Shown: positions 21,501 to 39,014, numbered from the stretch's first letter. The stretch: 64,000 bases of DNA from Lojkania enalia (GCA_010094045.1 ML986666.1:144678-208677); one strand, 5' to 3'. Numbers and translations: made by a program. The notes: generated by a model from the letters alone, not told the origin.

Positions 21501-23103
21501 AATGTCCTTACTTGATTAGCCGAATCGAATCCAAGAGTACTGACAAGGTCGGACATGGTCCAGTCCTGGATTGTGATTGATCTGCCTTGGCTTTTCTGGC
21601 GGTACGCGCGGTAAATGGTGTCCATAATTACATGGCGAATGTCGTTAAATGACATTTCGGCAGCACAGGCCATGAGATAGGAAACTGCGGGCGATGCTAC
21701 CAGTTTCCAGAATTCTGCCCAGTTCTGATGAGCGACGAGAAATGAACGTGGCCGATTCATGATGGCGATTCCAGCTCGAAATATCTGAACTGCCGTCTGA
21801 ACTCTGGGATTCCGCTGGACGTTGTCGGCAAGGCCCCTGATTTTGTTTTCAATATGGCTACCGTCAGCTAGGATGCTATTGATGATCATGTATGCCCAAA
21901 ACTCTGGTTCATTTGGCGAGAATATCTTTCTGTTCCTCTTATTATCGTCGTACTCTTGTCTCAACGAGATCAAGGTGTGGCTAAATTGCTCGACGTCTTG
22001 CTGCCGGTTATAGTCGTCCGCGGTTGTGTTCGACATGTGGTGTAGCGTGATTAGGTGGAAGCGAGCACACTGTTCGAAGCAATTAAGCCGAATGCCAACA
22101 TTCTCCGGAGTACCGACAAACTGAGTCGTGAGATCCTTTCGCACGGCTCGAGTACGGTCCCACAGCCAACCATACAGAAATCCCATGGGTTCATTGTCAA
22201 GCCTCGAGAACATGTAATGCAGAGTTTTCTGGAAACAGTTATTTAGTTCAACAGCAATGTGAATGATAGACGCACCTGGCAAGTTGGCGGGGTTCGAAGA
22301 TCTGAGGGCAGCTCTACGTCCCTACCTGCTGAAGATCGCTGATGGGCTTTGACCATCCGTGACTCATCCGGTACGCGTAAATAACGAGGGCCATGGGCTG
22401 TCTCAGCCGTCTGATCCTTGTTAGTATCTCAAATTCGTACCGCTCAATACTGAACGTACATATTCGGGTAGCTTCACATCGTTTTGCACGATGCGCCGGA
22501 CCCTTTCATGCTCTGGACACATATCGGTACAGATGGCTTGCAGTCTGACTGAATCTTCAATCCTCATTTGACCATCAGGGTTCATCATCCTCTGAGCAAT
22601 AAATTGCTGCTTCAGTCGAGGGCGATCCTTGTTAAGCTACAATGGGCCGTGTGTTAGTCATAGACTTTCGGGTAGGGTTTTGAGGAACACACCATGTCGA
22701 GTCGCGCCTGGTAGTCATCTTGGGCAGGGACCTTCCCGTTTGGCCTAGATGCGAGTTAGACATGAGATCAAGCCACCGTAGACAGGCAACGAGAAAGGCG
22801 CAGTCCGGGGCCCCAGGGGTGAGGGGGGACGCGACAGTTCCGATGTTTCGCGGAGGGAATTTAAACGTACCCTCGATGACTCTGCCTGGCGCTACTAGTC
22901 CGTGTATCATTTCGGGAACCTGGCGAAGGGCTTGCGCCTCTGACTGAGAAATCGCTCCCTCCTCTCTGGGTGCGCCTCGAAAATGGCTTCGGTCGGTCGT
23001 CATCGCTAATGCTTCGTCCGGATTGTTGGCCGCGGGGTGGAGCGTATACACCCCTAGGCTTGGGTCCACCACGACCCCCTTCTCTCTGCGACCGCCCTGT
23101 CAT
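18587..23103 (-). CDS. sac3: SAC3/GANP-domain mRNA export factor (TREX-2 scaffold)
   Basis: Five exons: 23103-22871, 22744-22693, 22636-22460, 22410-22276 and 22228-18587, giving 1412 residues. Sac3 scaffolds TREX-2 at the nuclear pore and couples transcription to mRNA export. A Gly/Arg-rich N-terminus precedes the SAC3/GANP domain (about residues 110-430), which opens with CTDMCPEHERVRRIVQND and continues through MGFLYGWLWDRTRAVRKDL and FWAYMIINSIL. Next come repeats of NPF type (NPFAEP, NPFTSAE, NPFKQ), then a long Glu/Arg/Gln coiled coil (about 630-720) that could form the Sus1/Cdc31-binding helix with LATDLFLNSEQALLKQLLEH. The C-terminus is basic, then strongly acidic. The large exon could also open at 22282, but that upstream stretch is intron, because splicing from 22276 restores CQKTLHYMFSRL. 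Confidence 0.93.
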
Positions 23104-24204
23104 TGCGGAAGCGTCGTTGCGGTTGCGCAACGGTCATGCGGCAGGGAGACGGATGGTCAAGTCGCGATCTAGAACGAGAGAGATGGCATCCGTCAGCAAT
23201 GCGGCTCAAGCTGGTAGGGCACGACGGTGCATGCGGGGATGGAAATGGGTCTGATTAAACGTCGTGCTGGGTGCGCGGAGCTGGGTGTGGCGGCGGCTAC
23301 GGTGGTGGTGGTGGTGATGGTGGTGATGGTGGGGTTCTTTGTTGGTGGTGGGTGCGAGGATGAGAGGAGCTCTAGGAACTGGAAGTCGCGATTTCGAGAG
23401 AACGGGCCACACGCACCGCGCCAGGCACCCAGGCGCGCGCGCCAAGTCTGCGGCACCCCGGCACTGGCGTATCCATCACCCGCGCGGCATCAACCTGTCG
23501 GGGGCACCATCCGCGGTCAAGGCAGCATTCTGAAACTTTTCAATACCTTGATATTGTCCAAGTTTTGGGGACCATTGGGCCATTATTTATAAACGTAACC
23601 GAAATTCTCGTGCCACAGCCGTCCTCGCTACACTTGGTGTTTTCAACACCTTTTCCAGCCTGCCCAACCCGTGTCGCTTATCGACGTACAGAAAGATATA
23701 TCTGAAATATAGGAACGTAGTAGGCTGTCCAGAATTACATCCAGTCTCTGCCTACTCAGCACCAGACTCTGGGGATAGAAACCGCCCAGCACAAATACCG
23801 AAATCGTACAACCGCAATCAACGGAAAAGGCCATTCTTCGCCGAGAACGGCTTAATACGAACAGGAGCGAGCAATCCAGCAACGACGCTGAGGCAATATC
23901 CACATCCTGGACATCAGCTAATGCAGTCGGCGCCCCGAGATTGCTTCACTGGACTACTGTACAGAGCCACCCATATGTACTTTGAGTCGTAGTAGTCGTA
24001 GTAGTAGTAGTAGTCGTAGTAGTCGTTAATTCGTCTTTCGTAAAACGTGATCGCGTCATCATCGTTATAAGTCGTATAATCGTACCATGCTACATGCGCT
24101 ATGCCGAACTAGAATAGAATTCGAAATTCGAAAAATGTTAGACTATGAAAATCATAAACAGATACTACCACCCCCGAAAGGAGGAAGGTCAGATGTGCAT
24201 ACGG
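23104..24204. other. sac3 promoter and spacer with GTA/GTC trinucleotide repeat
   Basis: GC-rich promoter sequence lies next to the sac3 start, including a GGT-rich stretch near 23300-23335. An imperfect GTA/GTC trinucleotide repeat spans 23986-24026. No gene is supported. Confidence 0.6.
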
Positions 24205-26587
24205 TTAGTATGGAAGACCATGGATGATGGCCTGCGTATCCGATGTAAAGGGCATTTGACGAACATCCGGAGGTTCCATAGCCGGCTCGATTGGTGGCGG
24301 ATGCAGGACGCTTTGGGTTGGTTCAACCAAGATCTTCGCATCTTGCGGCATAGACACGGCTATCTGAGGCGTCCATTCATTGATTTCTTGTCTTTGACTG
24401 CCCTGAGTACTAATGTAGACTTGGCTTGGCATGTACTGGAATGCCACCTGCTGAGACGGTGGATGGGTGATCTGTTGCGGAATATTACAAGAGTCCTGAA
24501 TTTCATTTTGAAATAGATGTCGCTGGTACGATTCGTTGTAAATTGGAGCCCCGACAGTCCCGGCAACAGAATGGGTCTGATCTGTAAAAGGCCATTCTAT
24601 AGCATTTGTCACCATGGAGGAAGGCCCGGTTGGAGCGCTCTCTAGGGCATCTTGGTGTGGTCCTTGAGACGAGCCAACAGCGAGACGGCGTAATTGGTGG
24701 TGACTCGAAGTCGGAAACGGGTTATATGTTGAGAAAGGAAGGGTGTTGAGAGCCATTGGCGGGTTAGGGGATTCCGCAGCATTGACCACGCTGCTCGTTT
24801 TACTCGCGATATTGTCAGGTGCAATAGCTACTGGATCTCCATATTCGCTGCTAACTACTTGCGTGTCCGCAGATATGGAGGAGAAACCTGAGTAGAAGCT
24901 TTGCTGCAAAGGGGCCGGAGGAGTTTGAGTATCGCTCGAAGTAACCAGTTCTCCATCTAAGTCCTCGTCGTCTTGGTTATCGTTAATTACCTTCTCCGGT
25001 TCCGTATCTTCCTCTTCTAATGAGGGTAGAACGTATCTCCTACGCTTTTCTAAACGCTTCACAGACGAATAGTCCTTTGGCGGTTTCTTGTATGGGACCC
25101 AGGTAATCTGTTTCCCTTTCCGTGCCTCCGGATTGACAGATGTATTGCCCTCGTAAAGCTCATATTGTGCGACATGGTCTTCCCATTGCTGGACGACGTC
25201 CCATACCATCGGCATTATCTCTTTAATAGCGCGGTCTTTCATCGCTGCGTTGTAACTTGAGCTATTAGAAGAGGCAAAATCATCAGCGCGTATTGAGCTC
25301 AGTACGAAGTCGGAAGTCTCTTTCATCTCCTTAATCCAACCCACCCGGGGCTTACCGGTCTCTTCGTCGATCTCCTGAACAGTCCTTAAGAGGCACACTA
25401 AGAGCGTTTTTATTGCTACGTGGTGTTAGCTAGGTGAACAGACAGTATACATAGGCGGGCTCCTGACATGACTTTTGCAAATGGGATGGTTCGTGGTAGG
25501 GAACGTTTTCCGGCCATCCTGGGAATATGGGGCCTGAGTTGGCCGTCTTCGGCCAATAGGGCACCCTCGTCCTTTTAGGCCACCTTAACCTAACCCACTG
25601 TGTAGCCACCTTTTTGACTGGCTTTACGGTAAGCATCATCAATGTGGTAATCCAGAAATCTTCGAGAGCCTTTTGATCACCGATGTTGAATGACCTTGTT
25701 TCGAGGGTCTCAATACTTGTAGGACGCTCTGAAGCGACTCCCTCAGTCGAGGCAATTTTATCCTGCGACTCTATGTCTAGACAGGGCCTCTTGGTGCCCT
25801 TTACCTTAGTGTTCGCCGGGCTCTTGAGTGAGCCCGTCCTTTTATTCCTCGTTCCAGTAGGATCTCCATGTATTTGAACTGGGCTATGGGGGGAGGGGCC
25901 GTTGTTTACAGCAATTGCGGACTCCTGCCGTGAGAGTACTGCTATAAGCTTAGAAACAGCCAGCAATACAAAATTATGAACGCACCTTTAACAGAGACGT
26001 TCGGGGCCTTCTCCCGAGGCTTGGATGAAGTCAAGGCCCGGTGTTGGGGGACTTCCTCGGCATCTGACCTAGTGTACAAGTACTCTAGGCCCCGGATTGG
26101 ACCCGTGCGGGAGACAATCTTACGTCCATCGTTTAGGACGGTGACTTTCAGATTATATTCTCCAATTGGTACCGCTGAAGGCTGCCTAGGATCATCTTGA
26201 TGGTGCCTGAGAGGGTTCGTTTCGGTCAATTCGAAGTCCTTTAGCGGGAGTAGGTTAGCAAACTTAAGAGTGGAGGAAAGCCAGGCATAGGCCGTGTAAG
26301 ACTCGCATAAGGTTCCGGTAAGATGGCGAGCCAACGGCCACTAAACAGGCTATCGATGCACGTCAAGTGCGGGGCTAACTTAAGCTAAAGTCTTGTCGGA
26401 AGCGAACGAGCGAGGAACTTATAGATGACAAAGAGACCAAAACACGTACCATTGGATCATCACAATCGAAAAGGCCATATGGTCCGGCATCGAAGTCCCT
26501 CTGCATCGCACCTTGCTGACAAAATGAAGCTTCCGGGTTCTGTAGTGCCGCTGACAGTCCACGGTCCGGAAAATGGCCTCTAGTCAT
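24205..26587 (-). CDS. Probable YDR124W/AFUB_079030-like helical-domain protein (DUF2841 type)
   Basis: Four exons: 26587-26450, 26238-25986, 25941-25468 and 25415-24205, giving 691 residues. Introns are 211, 44 and 52 nt. The central block has TVKPVKKVATQWVRLRWPKR, a Trp/Pro segment (PGWPENVPYHEPSHLQK) and a helical stretch (IKTLLVCLLRTVQEI through MPMVWDVVQQWEDHVAQYEL). This layout matches, in my recollection, the fungal helical-bundle domain formerly called DUF2841. The C-terminal 300 residues are Ser/Pro/Gln-rich and likely disordered, consistent with a nuclear regulatory protein, but function is unproven. The third donor (GTCAGG) is weak and was chosen because it alone keeps frame. An alternative N-terminus cannot be excluded, since a coding-like frame starts on the other strand only 19 bp away. 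Confidence 0.68.
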
Positions 26588-26606
26588 GTTTAGATAGATT
26601 CCCAGG

Positions 26607-27107
26607 ATGGCTCCTCAGCAACAGGTTGGTGGAGTCCCGACGCCTGTTCCGTCAAAGGATGCCGGACCCATGCGGCCTATTGCCAAAGCTGAAGCTGAGA
26701 TGAGAGGACGGGTAGCACTGGGAATTCCGTTAGTATGCGTACAAGACTTGGGGGTGTAGGCCTGACATGGTGACGGTCCAAATGGACCAGGACATGTAAC
26801 GAATAGCAGCAGCAGTGAGGCAATTTTACCGTCTGAACTATGAAAATGGCGTTCCTCCTATGACGGGCTATCACCAGAGCACGGCTGCTATCTTGGAAGA
26901 TGTCGCAGATTTGGTTGAGCCTGTGGCAGCGCTTACCTCGAGATCAAAAGCCGATGTCAACTGGCAGTGACGTCGCGGGAAAGGGTGCTTAACCTTGAGC
27001 AATTGTGTAAAACGGATGAGGAGGCTGAACAACGGTGGGGAGAGGTCACGGGTAATCAGTGTGTATCGGGATTTGATGACACGACAATTGGCTGGCGGGA
27101 AAGATGA
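26607..27107 (+). other. Coding-like stretch, possible unrecognised small spliced gene or relic
   Basis: An ATG at 26607 opens 41 coding-like residues (MAPQQQVGGVPTPVPSK..., MRPIAKAEAEMRGRVALGIP) ending at a GTTAGT donor. In another frame, 26805-26970 reads VRQFYRLNYENGVPPMTGYH and ILEDVADLVEPVAALTS. From 26973 a third piece reads RERVLNLEQLCKTDEEAEQR and ends in TGA near 27105. Each piece is bounded by plausible splice signals, but I could not assemble a fully consistent model or name a family. The start codon is only 19 bp from the divergent minus-strand ATG. Confidence 0.35.
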
Positions 27108-28719
27108 CCTAGACGAAGGTAGTACAGAATGATGGGATGAGCGGTGGAGATGCGCCGTTTGTAAGCGCGGGAGCGTCTATCGAGCTGCGGGACTGGGGAA
27201 TTGGTGCGAAAAGGAGGAGATCATAAAAGACCAAGTTATAACTAGCCAGCACCTCTTTTAAACATCTTATCGGTTCTATTGCAGTGCTGGAAGCATACTT
27301 CATTCATCAAGGCGGGAAAAATCCCAGCAACAGCTTCTCCTTATACCGGGGAACCATGTGCTAACAAACAAGGGAACGCGTTCTCGTGCATGCTCTGAGG
27401 ACCGCAAAAAATGATCGTTGACTTAAGAGTGCGATGGGGTCAGGGATGGGGAGTCCAGCTCAGGGAAATCCCCGGCTCAATGTTCCAAAAGAATGCCTTG
27501 CACTAATATCGCGGGAGTGGGAGTGCTTCCGCCCGCGTCTTGATATGTTCATTGGCACCAATTGCCGCATTGATCATCGAGTCTGGGAGCACCGTACCCA
27601 TGCAAGCCACAGGTGGCCTACCGCGATCCGGCGCGGATCATGTCTCTCACAATGACCAGTTTTGCTGGGAGTGTTAGAAGGACTGAAATATACAGGGACC
27701 TATATGCATTTCAGAGGAGAAAAGAATGGATAAAGTTGAAGGGCCAGCCAGTCTCTGCCCTCCTGTGACTTCGTTGCAGGTTTTGACAGGCGCCTCCACA
27801 AACCTCCTTGCGGGAGGAGGAAAGCAAAGATTAACTAAGAGAAACAGGACTGCATATTCTGCGGGATGCAACCCACCTATGGGAGGCCGAGTCTCTCTCG
27901 CGAGTTTGAATCATGTTCACCAGCCGGCATGACTTGTCTCACAGTTGCTGGCCTCATCGCAACGGTCCCTCCTCCAGATGCAGTCTCATCTACTCTCCGC
28001 GATTTCGAATCTCTTCTCCAACTCGGTTACGGACTGCTAGCCATGAGCCCGGATTTTGGTAGGACATTCAGATTCTTCACCGATGTGGGCTCCCGAATCG
28101 GGCATCTCGGCTCGCTAAATGCATCCCAAATAGCTCGTCACTGCATGGATTGTTCATCGATGCATTGCATTGGTGCCCAGCTCACTGCCGCGGACTTATC
28201 GGCGGTGTGTTGTTGCTTGGCGGTCTGTGGTGTGGCAGCAGGGTAGCAGACAGACGGAGGAACAGAGAGATAGGTAGCAGACTCAAAGGATGAACGAATT
28301 TGCAAGCAACGATCGCAAGAGCATGAGTATGAGCATGAGCATGAGCATGGGCATGAGCATAAACACGAGCACGAGCACGAGCACGAGCACGAGACGTGAG
28401 GCAATGGATATTCACAAAAATTGCAATACCCATCGGAAACGGGGTCCTCCAATGCTTTTCTTTGTTTGATTTAGAGCAGCGATGTACCCATATCCTACGC
28501 AAGGCCCGCCATCTAACGTGTGTATGTGACACCAAAGACATTTAACTATGGAGCCACACCCGTTGCAAACTTCCCCTCTGCACCCTCTAGATCAATCAGG
28601 CGGCCGGCATCCGTCACCATGCGCCCAGACGCCCGTAGGCTCTTTAAACAGCGGGCGCCAACAGACTGTACTACCCTAGTGGGTTGCACATACGATAACT
28701 GCATACCCTACACCACTCA
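27108..28719. other. Spacer downstream of the ABC transporter gene
   Basis: No gene recognised. One plus-strand frame (27866-28246) is open but resembles nothing I know. The interval contains the GAGCAT/GAGCAC minisatellite listed separately. Confidence 0.55.
28319..28394. repeat. Hexanucleotide minisatellite (GAGCAT/GAGCAC)n
   Basis: About 12 six-base units run in tandem. The left half is mostly GAGCAT and the right half GAGCAC, suggesting two separate expansions of sister variants. Confidence 0.85.
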
Positions 28720-33946
<5,227 letters not shown>

Positions 33947-34186
33947 TGATCGAATGATTGACGGAGTGCTTTTCCCTGCGTGTGAACAGAGTCAAGGCAG
34001 GCTTCATGGAGCGATAACGACGTCAAAGGCGAGAGCGGTGACGGAGATAGATTTTAGAGCGAGCCGAACCGGAGCTTCCAGCCTAGGGCCAGGCGAATGG
34101 TGCAGGATCCACCGAGCTGCAGCCGCCTATTATTAAGCGCCGAACCTCGCGCGAAAAAAAGCGGCCGTCTCGACAATTAGGTGTAC

Positions 34187-34223
<37 letters not shown>

Positions 34224-34713
34224 TGGCCACGGTTCTGTATTCTGCCTAGGCGCCCGAATGGATATGTGATAGCCTATGGACTGTACGGCGGCCGTCAGTG
34301 GTAGTCGGCTGGGCCGGGCTCTTTGTCTGACAGGCTGGCACGCTGGCCTGCAGTGTGCGCCGCAGTTCCTCCCCCGCCTCTGGGACTCGTGCCCGAATGG
34401 AGACTCGAACGCGAACCACCAAACCCGTCATCACGTGCCAACGCCTTCCTCGCCAAGACCGTCCCGTGCATCTTGCATGTCTACATAGCTGTACTCTACT
34501 TCGGGGCCATCTACCATTATTCACATGCGTTAACGCCGCGCAATAAATGCATCACCCGTCAAGCCAACGGAACCGGCCCGTAAAACCCCTAGCCGTGCCA
34601 TGCCATGCTGTGCCATGCGATCCGATCCCCAATGCGGCCAACCCAGCCCCATGCCAGCCAGATGAATGCCGTGTCAATCAATGTACAGAGACGAAACAAT
34701 AACCAAGCACCAT
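33947..34713. other. ABC transporter promoter and spacer with CTG repeat
   Basis: This interval is upstream of the ABC transporter start and downstream of the USP-like gene's stop codon. It contains the (GCT)n tract listed separately. No gene is supported. Confidence 0.6.
34188..34222. repeat. (GCT/CTG)n trinucleotide microsatellite, about 11.5 units
   Basis: A perfect run with no interruptions lies about 240 bp upstream of the ABC transporter ATG. It is noncoding in every model here. Confidence 0.95.
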
Positions 34714-37396
34714 CTACCCACCCTTCTTCTGATCCTGCTCCAGAACCTCAATATGTTGCACGCTCGGGTCCGCTGCACGCGCGCCCCCAGCAAAACCCGC
34801 GTTACCCATCTCAATATCCCTCGGATTCACCGTCTGCTGGTCATCCGCGACGTCCATAGGCTCCCCGCCGACAGTCTCGCTAGACGCGCTACTAGATGTG
34901 CCGGCCCACGCCGAAATGCCGCCATTGACCTCTTGCATCTCCATCCCTACCGTCTCATCATCGACGGACGTATTCGGCGTGAGCGTCGACGAGCTAAGTT
35001 CCGAGTTAGTCTGCATTTCGCGGAACTCTTTCGCACTCATCGTCTCGAATTCGTTCCCGAAAACAGTGGTTCCCCCATAGTGTGCATAGTCGTCCATGTA
35101 AGTTGGTGGTGGCTCTGCGCGGTCCCAGTCGCCAATCTGCTCAGTGGTCCCCTTACCAGAGCCGAGTGCGGAAAAGTCACCCGGACCCTCATTCGCGCAT
35201 TCCTCCCTGAACTTGTCATTGTCTTGTTTGACAAACTCCTGAAGAGATTCGGTGAGCGGGATAGGCAGGGCAGAGGTAGCCTTCTCGTTTGCGTAGACGA
35301 GGAGCGCTTTGCTGTTATCCGAGTTTGCCTTTTTGAGCACTTCCGCCAGCGTTATCCGTTGCTTAAAGATATATGCCTCCGTGCTATCTGTGGTATAATC
35401 AATAGACCACCACTCCAGGGTATCCGAGGCATCGGGGCCGTCCTTGATGGCGGGATCGATTATGTAGAGGGTGTTAGGCGTGGTAGCAATCCCGCGAAGC
35501 TTGTAGGGATGTGAAGGTGAAAGTTGAAGAGGCACAACAGCAGCTTTGGCGTCATCGTCGCCCGACATATCCGTTGCAGAACCAGAGCCGTCGTCAATAG
35601 GCGTTTTGAAGAGGCCAGATACATTATCAAACATTTCACAGGCCTTCTTCTTCTCCTCCTCGAGCACTATCCGAAATTAGCAATCGAAGATACCAGAAGA
35701 GGAGAGCACTGACCAGTCAGCTTGCGCTCGATATTGTCATAGACAGATTGCAATTGGTTTAGCACAATCTGATCCTTATCTGAGTCAAATGCGACCATGG
35801 TAGTTTTAAGAAGGGACAGTGTATCTAGCTGAGTGCCTGTCTTTCTGCTCTTGTGATATTTCAGTTTTACGATCTTCGCGTCAATTTCTTCAATCATGTT
35901 CTTGTAGCCTGCCATCTCTGAAAGCATTTTGCTAACCAAAGCCTTGTTTGATCCGAGGTAGCGGTCGGCAAAGAAGATTTCGGGGATCTTGCATCCTAAT
36001 TCTTTCGCACTAGGTCTCGCGTTTTCCAGTCTCAGTATCAACACGTTGCTGACCTCCACAACACTTGCACCTGGGTCGGAGCCGTACAGTGCATCGTCAA
36101 GCACATCATAGAGGTCTGGGACGGTGCTTGGATCGAGTTGCACGATACTAGCATCGAGAACGAAAGATTCCTGCCTCTGTCCACCGGCATCGAAGACTGT
36201 TCTAAGGACCCCGTTAAGGTTTACATCGGCGGCCTGGCTTTCATAAGCCGAGCTCCACTTGACGAGAAATTTGAGCAATTCCGAGTCATCAGCGAGGTCG
36301 CATGGAATCCGGCCTTTAGTCCATACATCCTGATGAAGTAGGCTCTCAACGCTCCCATAAGCCCTGTCCGTCATGTCCAAGAATGCCATTAGTCGCTGCA
36401 TCTCATGGATTATATCCAAGTCATATGCAGCGTCAGTATTCGTGCCATGTTCGACAGCACGTGCGGGAAATGATGCACTTCCTTTCCACCAGTCATCCCC
36501 AGCGCTGTAATTTTCCAAAGAAATGTGTGGGGCGAGGAGAGTATTTCTCCAAAGCGGTATCGAGTGAAGAATGGATAGCAATGCGGGAAGATAATCGCCG
36601 TTCGCTAAAGGTTTGATGATGGCCGGTTGGCCCTCGTCACGCCTCCGGTTCAGAGGGCTTGCGTCTGGGACCAATTCAGCACTCGTCGTGGTAGGCACTA
36701 GCGCCCATTGGGAGGAATCGTAGTATTCTTTGGTGGCAGGACCAAAAACAGCCCCGGAATGGCCTATTACTCCAGACTCCTGCGTGCCTTCAACGCCTGG
36801 AGTTCAGTCAGCTTCCATAAAGCCAGTCGCCCTGCCGTGAGTTTGAGAATAACTAACTCATCATTGGTGCGTCGCCAGTATTCGCAGAGGCATCTGCAGA
36901 ACGATGGCTTGATCTCGAAGGAGGGCGAGTAGGGGCGTTGCTGTGGGGGAAAATAGTGAAACCTAGTAACCAAAACAGTCAGTCAAGCTGCGCAGCCTCT
37001 AGGGCGCATTTACACGGACTACCATTGCAGCCCGCAACATCGGACTGGCCGTAGCGATCAGTTTGAAAGGCGGTGCCGTCCCATCCGTCTGCGTGAGAGA
37101 CATTACTATTCAATCCCTCGTCCTACGCGCAACCAGTATCAGTATCGAAGGCTTCGGAGGAGGGCAGGGTGTGCTAACTTGGTGGAGGATGTCGAGCTGA
37201 TTGTCGAGGACCTTGTTCATAGCAACATTCATGTCATTGTTACATATCTACAACCTTGTGAGCCCGGGTTAAGGAGCAGCGGGGATCAACATACTCTTAG
37301 AAGTTTCTCGCAATCTTCCAAAGAGAGACCGTCGGGAACAAGACTTTGAGCCAACATCTGCAAATCGCTCGCATTTGCACTGTCTGGAATGGCCAT
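34714..37396 (-). CDS. Ubiquitin-interacting protein: UBA-like N-terminus plus USP-like domain without catalytic residues
   Basis: Six exons: 37396-37295, 37247-37179, 37122-37023, 36962-36858, 36796-35714 and 35666-34714, giving 803 residues. The first ~57 residues look UBA-like (LSLEDCEKLLR-ICNNDMNVAMN). A variable linker (APTRPPSRSSHRS) leads to GAVFGPATKEYYDSSQWA. The long domain aligns by eye with USP-type deubiquitinases: NGDYLPALLSILHSIPLWRN matches the N-T-C-Y-L-x-x-L-L-Q box but has Asp (about residue 192) in place of the catalytic Cys. The C-terminal EWWSIDYTTD...SKALLVYANE resembles the end of the USP fold, with no GHY His box. Similar fungal proteins are annotated as ubiquitin-interaction-motif proteins. 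Binding ubiquitin without cleaving it is my inference. The acidic, Ser-rich tail is probably disordered. Confidence 0.75.
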
Positions 37397-38222
37397 GGTA
37401 GCGAGTGTTGGATGTAGGCTCGGCGAACGAAGGGTGTTGAGGGTGGACTACCGAGCTTGCACAGCAGAGAGGAAAGCCTTGCGGGACGAGACGGAGGACG
37501 CGGGGTAAAAGAAGGCGCGCGTAGCTGGACACAGCACAAAGTCTACCGCCTACAATGTTTGGTCAGCTCGTCGTTTGGCTCATTCGGCGAGCTTCACATG
37601 GCTCTAGGGCTGTGGGGCAATTGCGTGAAGCTTTCGAAAGAAGCTATGTCCAGCCTTATCCTTGATAGACAAACCTTACGCGATGACCTCAGCCAACAGC
37701 GTCCGTGCGGCAACTGCATTCACCCATCATTGCATTCTTAAAGTTAACATACTATTATCACAAAATTTGATTATCGATTTTAATTACTTTAGATTCAAAG
37801 GCTATTAGCTAGAACCTGAGCAGGCGCTAAGGCTGACTGGGAAGGAAAGGAAGTTAATATGATATCTTTTGCTACCATTAAACGCCGTGCGAGTGGTGGT
37901 GAGAAGTGGCAGACATACACGACTTAGTATGCACTGTAAATGACTAAGAGAGAACAAAATGGCTTCTGGCATCTTCTATATGGTCTAAGTTGAGACTTGC
38001 AGTCTGGACGGGGAGGTCGTTGCAACCGCAATGGCCGGCTGAGCACCGAATGTCGCCACAGCGTGATAATACTAATGCTACGGTAGTAAAACGCTAGACA
38101 GCTAGCGCTGCAAAGAAAGTAGTTAATACAAACCTGACTCATAATGTACTCGTATAAATATATCAAAATACCAGTATCAAAATTGGCCGGTCCTAGGTTC
38201 CTTATTCAATGGCAACTAAACG
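37397..38222. other. Spacer between two minus-strand genes
   Basis: It carries the promoter of the USP-like gene and AT-rich 3' flank of the promethin gene. No gene is supported. Confidence 0.6.
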
Positions 38223-39014
38223 TTAGCCAGCGACACCCTTCGCAGTACTGGTTGCACCCGAAGCCCCATTGGTGACATTTTGAGTTCGCTTCTGGACTCC
38301 TTCAACTTGCTTCGTAGCCTGATCTTTAGACTCAATTGTGTGCTCGGCCACACCCGTGCTCTTGCCGCCTTCAGTAGAATCCCCATTCTCGCTGCCATGC
38401 ACCTTGGGCGACTGATCGACGCCCCTATGCTTATCATCCTGCTTCCTCTTTGCTCCGTCGACCAACCAACCCATTCGTCCACCTGTCCACGTATTTAGCC
38501 TGTCTCCAATTGCCGTCCCCTCTGGAGCCGGAGCGTCGCCCTCGTTAAACCATTTTAGAAGATAGTAACCGCCCAGACCCCATAGAAAGATGAATGATGC
38601 GGCAAAGGTGGTCATGAAGACGGTTGGTAGTACTATAACGAGAGCGACGCCGACCATGAATACAGTGAAAAGGAGCGCCGCAACAAGCCCGATTAGGAGG
38701 GCAGCGATGAGCGAGAAGAGGAAGACGGTTAGCGAGAAGGTGAGAAAGAGGAGGAGGGGAAGACCCGTTAAGACAATCTGGGTCGTTATGAAGGCCTGCA
38801 GCACATTAGCTCACTCATTAAACACAATGATTTGGTTCGTGGTGGCGAGTTGGCAGGCGCGTACCGCGAGCTTTGGATTGTTAACTGCGAATTGCTGAAG
38901 CTTTGTAACAATCTCGGCTCTCTTTTCAGGTGGAAGTATTTTATTGAGAATCTTGGTAATTGTCCGGGACATATTGCCCAAGATGCCCTGGAGGGTATTC
39001 ATGCCTCCTGACAT
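38223..39014 (-). CDS. Promethin/LDO-type lipid-droplet organisation protein
   Basis: Exons are 39014-38865 and 38795-38223, with a 69-nt intron, giving 240 residues. An amphipathic N-terminal part (LPPEKRAEIVTKLQQFAVNN) is followed by a long hydrophobic region at about residues 51-135 (LTGLPLLLFLTFSLTVFLF, LIGLVAALLFTVFMVGVALV, FMTTFAASFIFLWGLGGYYL), enough for three or four membrane segments or hairpins. The C-terminus is hydrophilic, rich in Lys, Asp and Gly. This organisation matches the promethin (LDAF1 / yeast Ldo16) family, which works with seipin at ER-lipid-droplet contacts. The assignment rests on topology and family likeness, not on a diagnostic motif. It shares a 401-bp divergent promoter region with rpa49. 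Confidence 0.7.

Noticed and set aside
22229..22282. Extension of the large sac3 exon to an upstream start at 22282
   Set aside because: This stretch is an intron with proper GTGCGT donor and TTTCCAG acceptor; splicing restores TPPTCQKTLHYMF.
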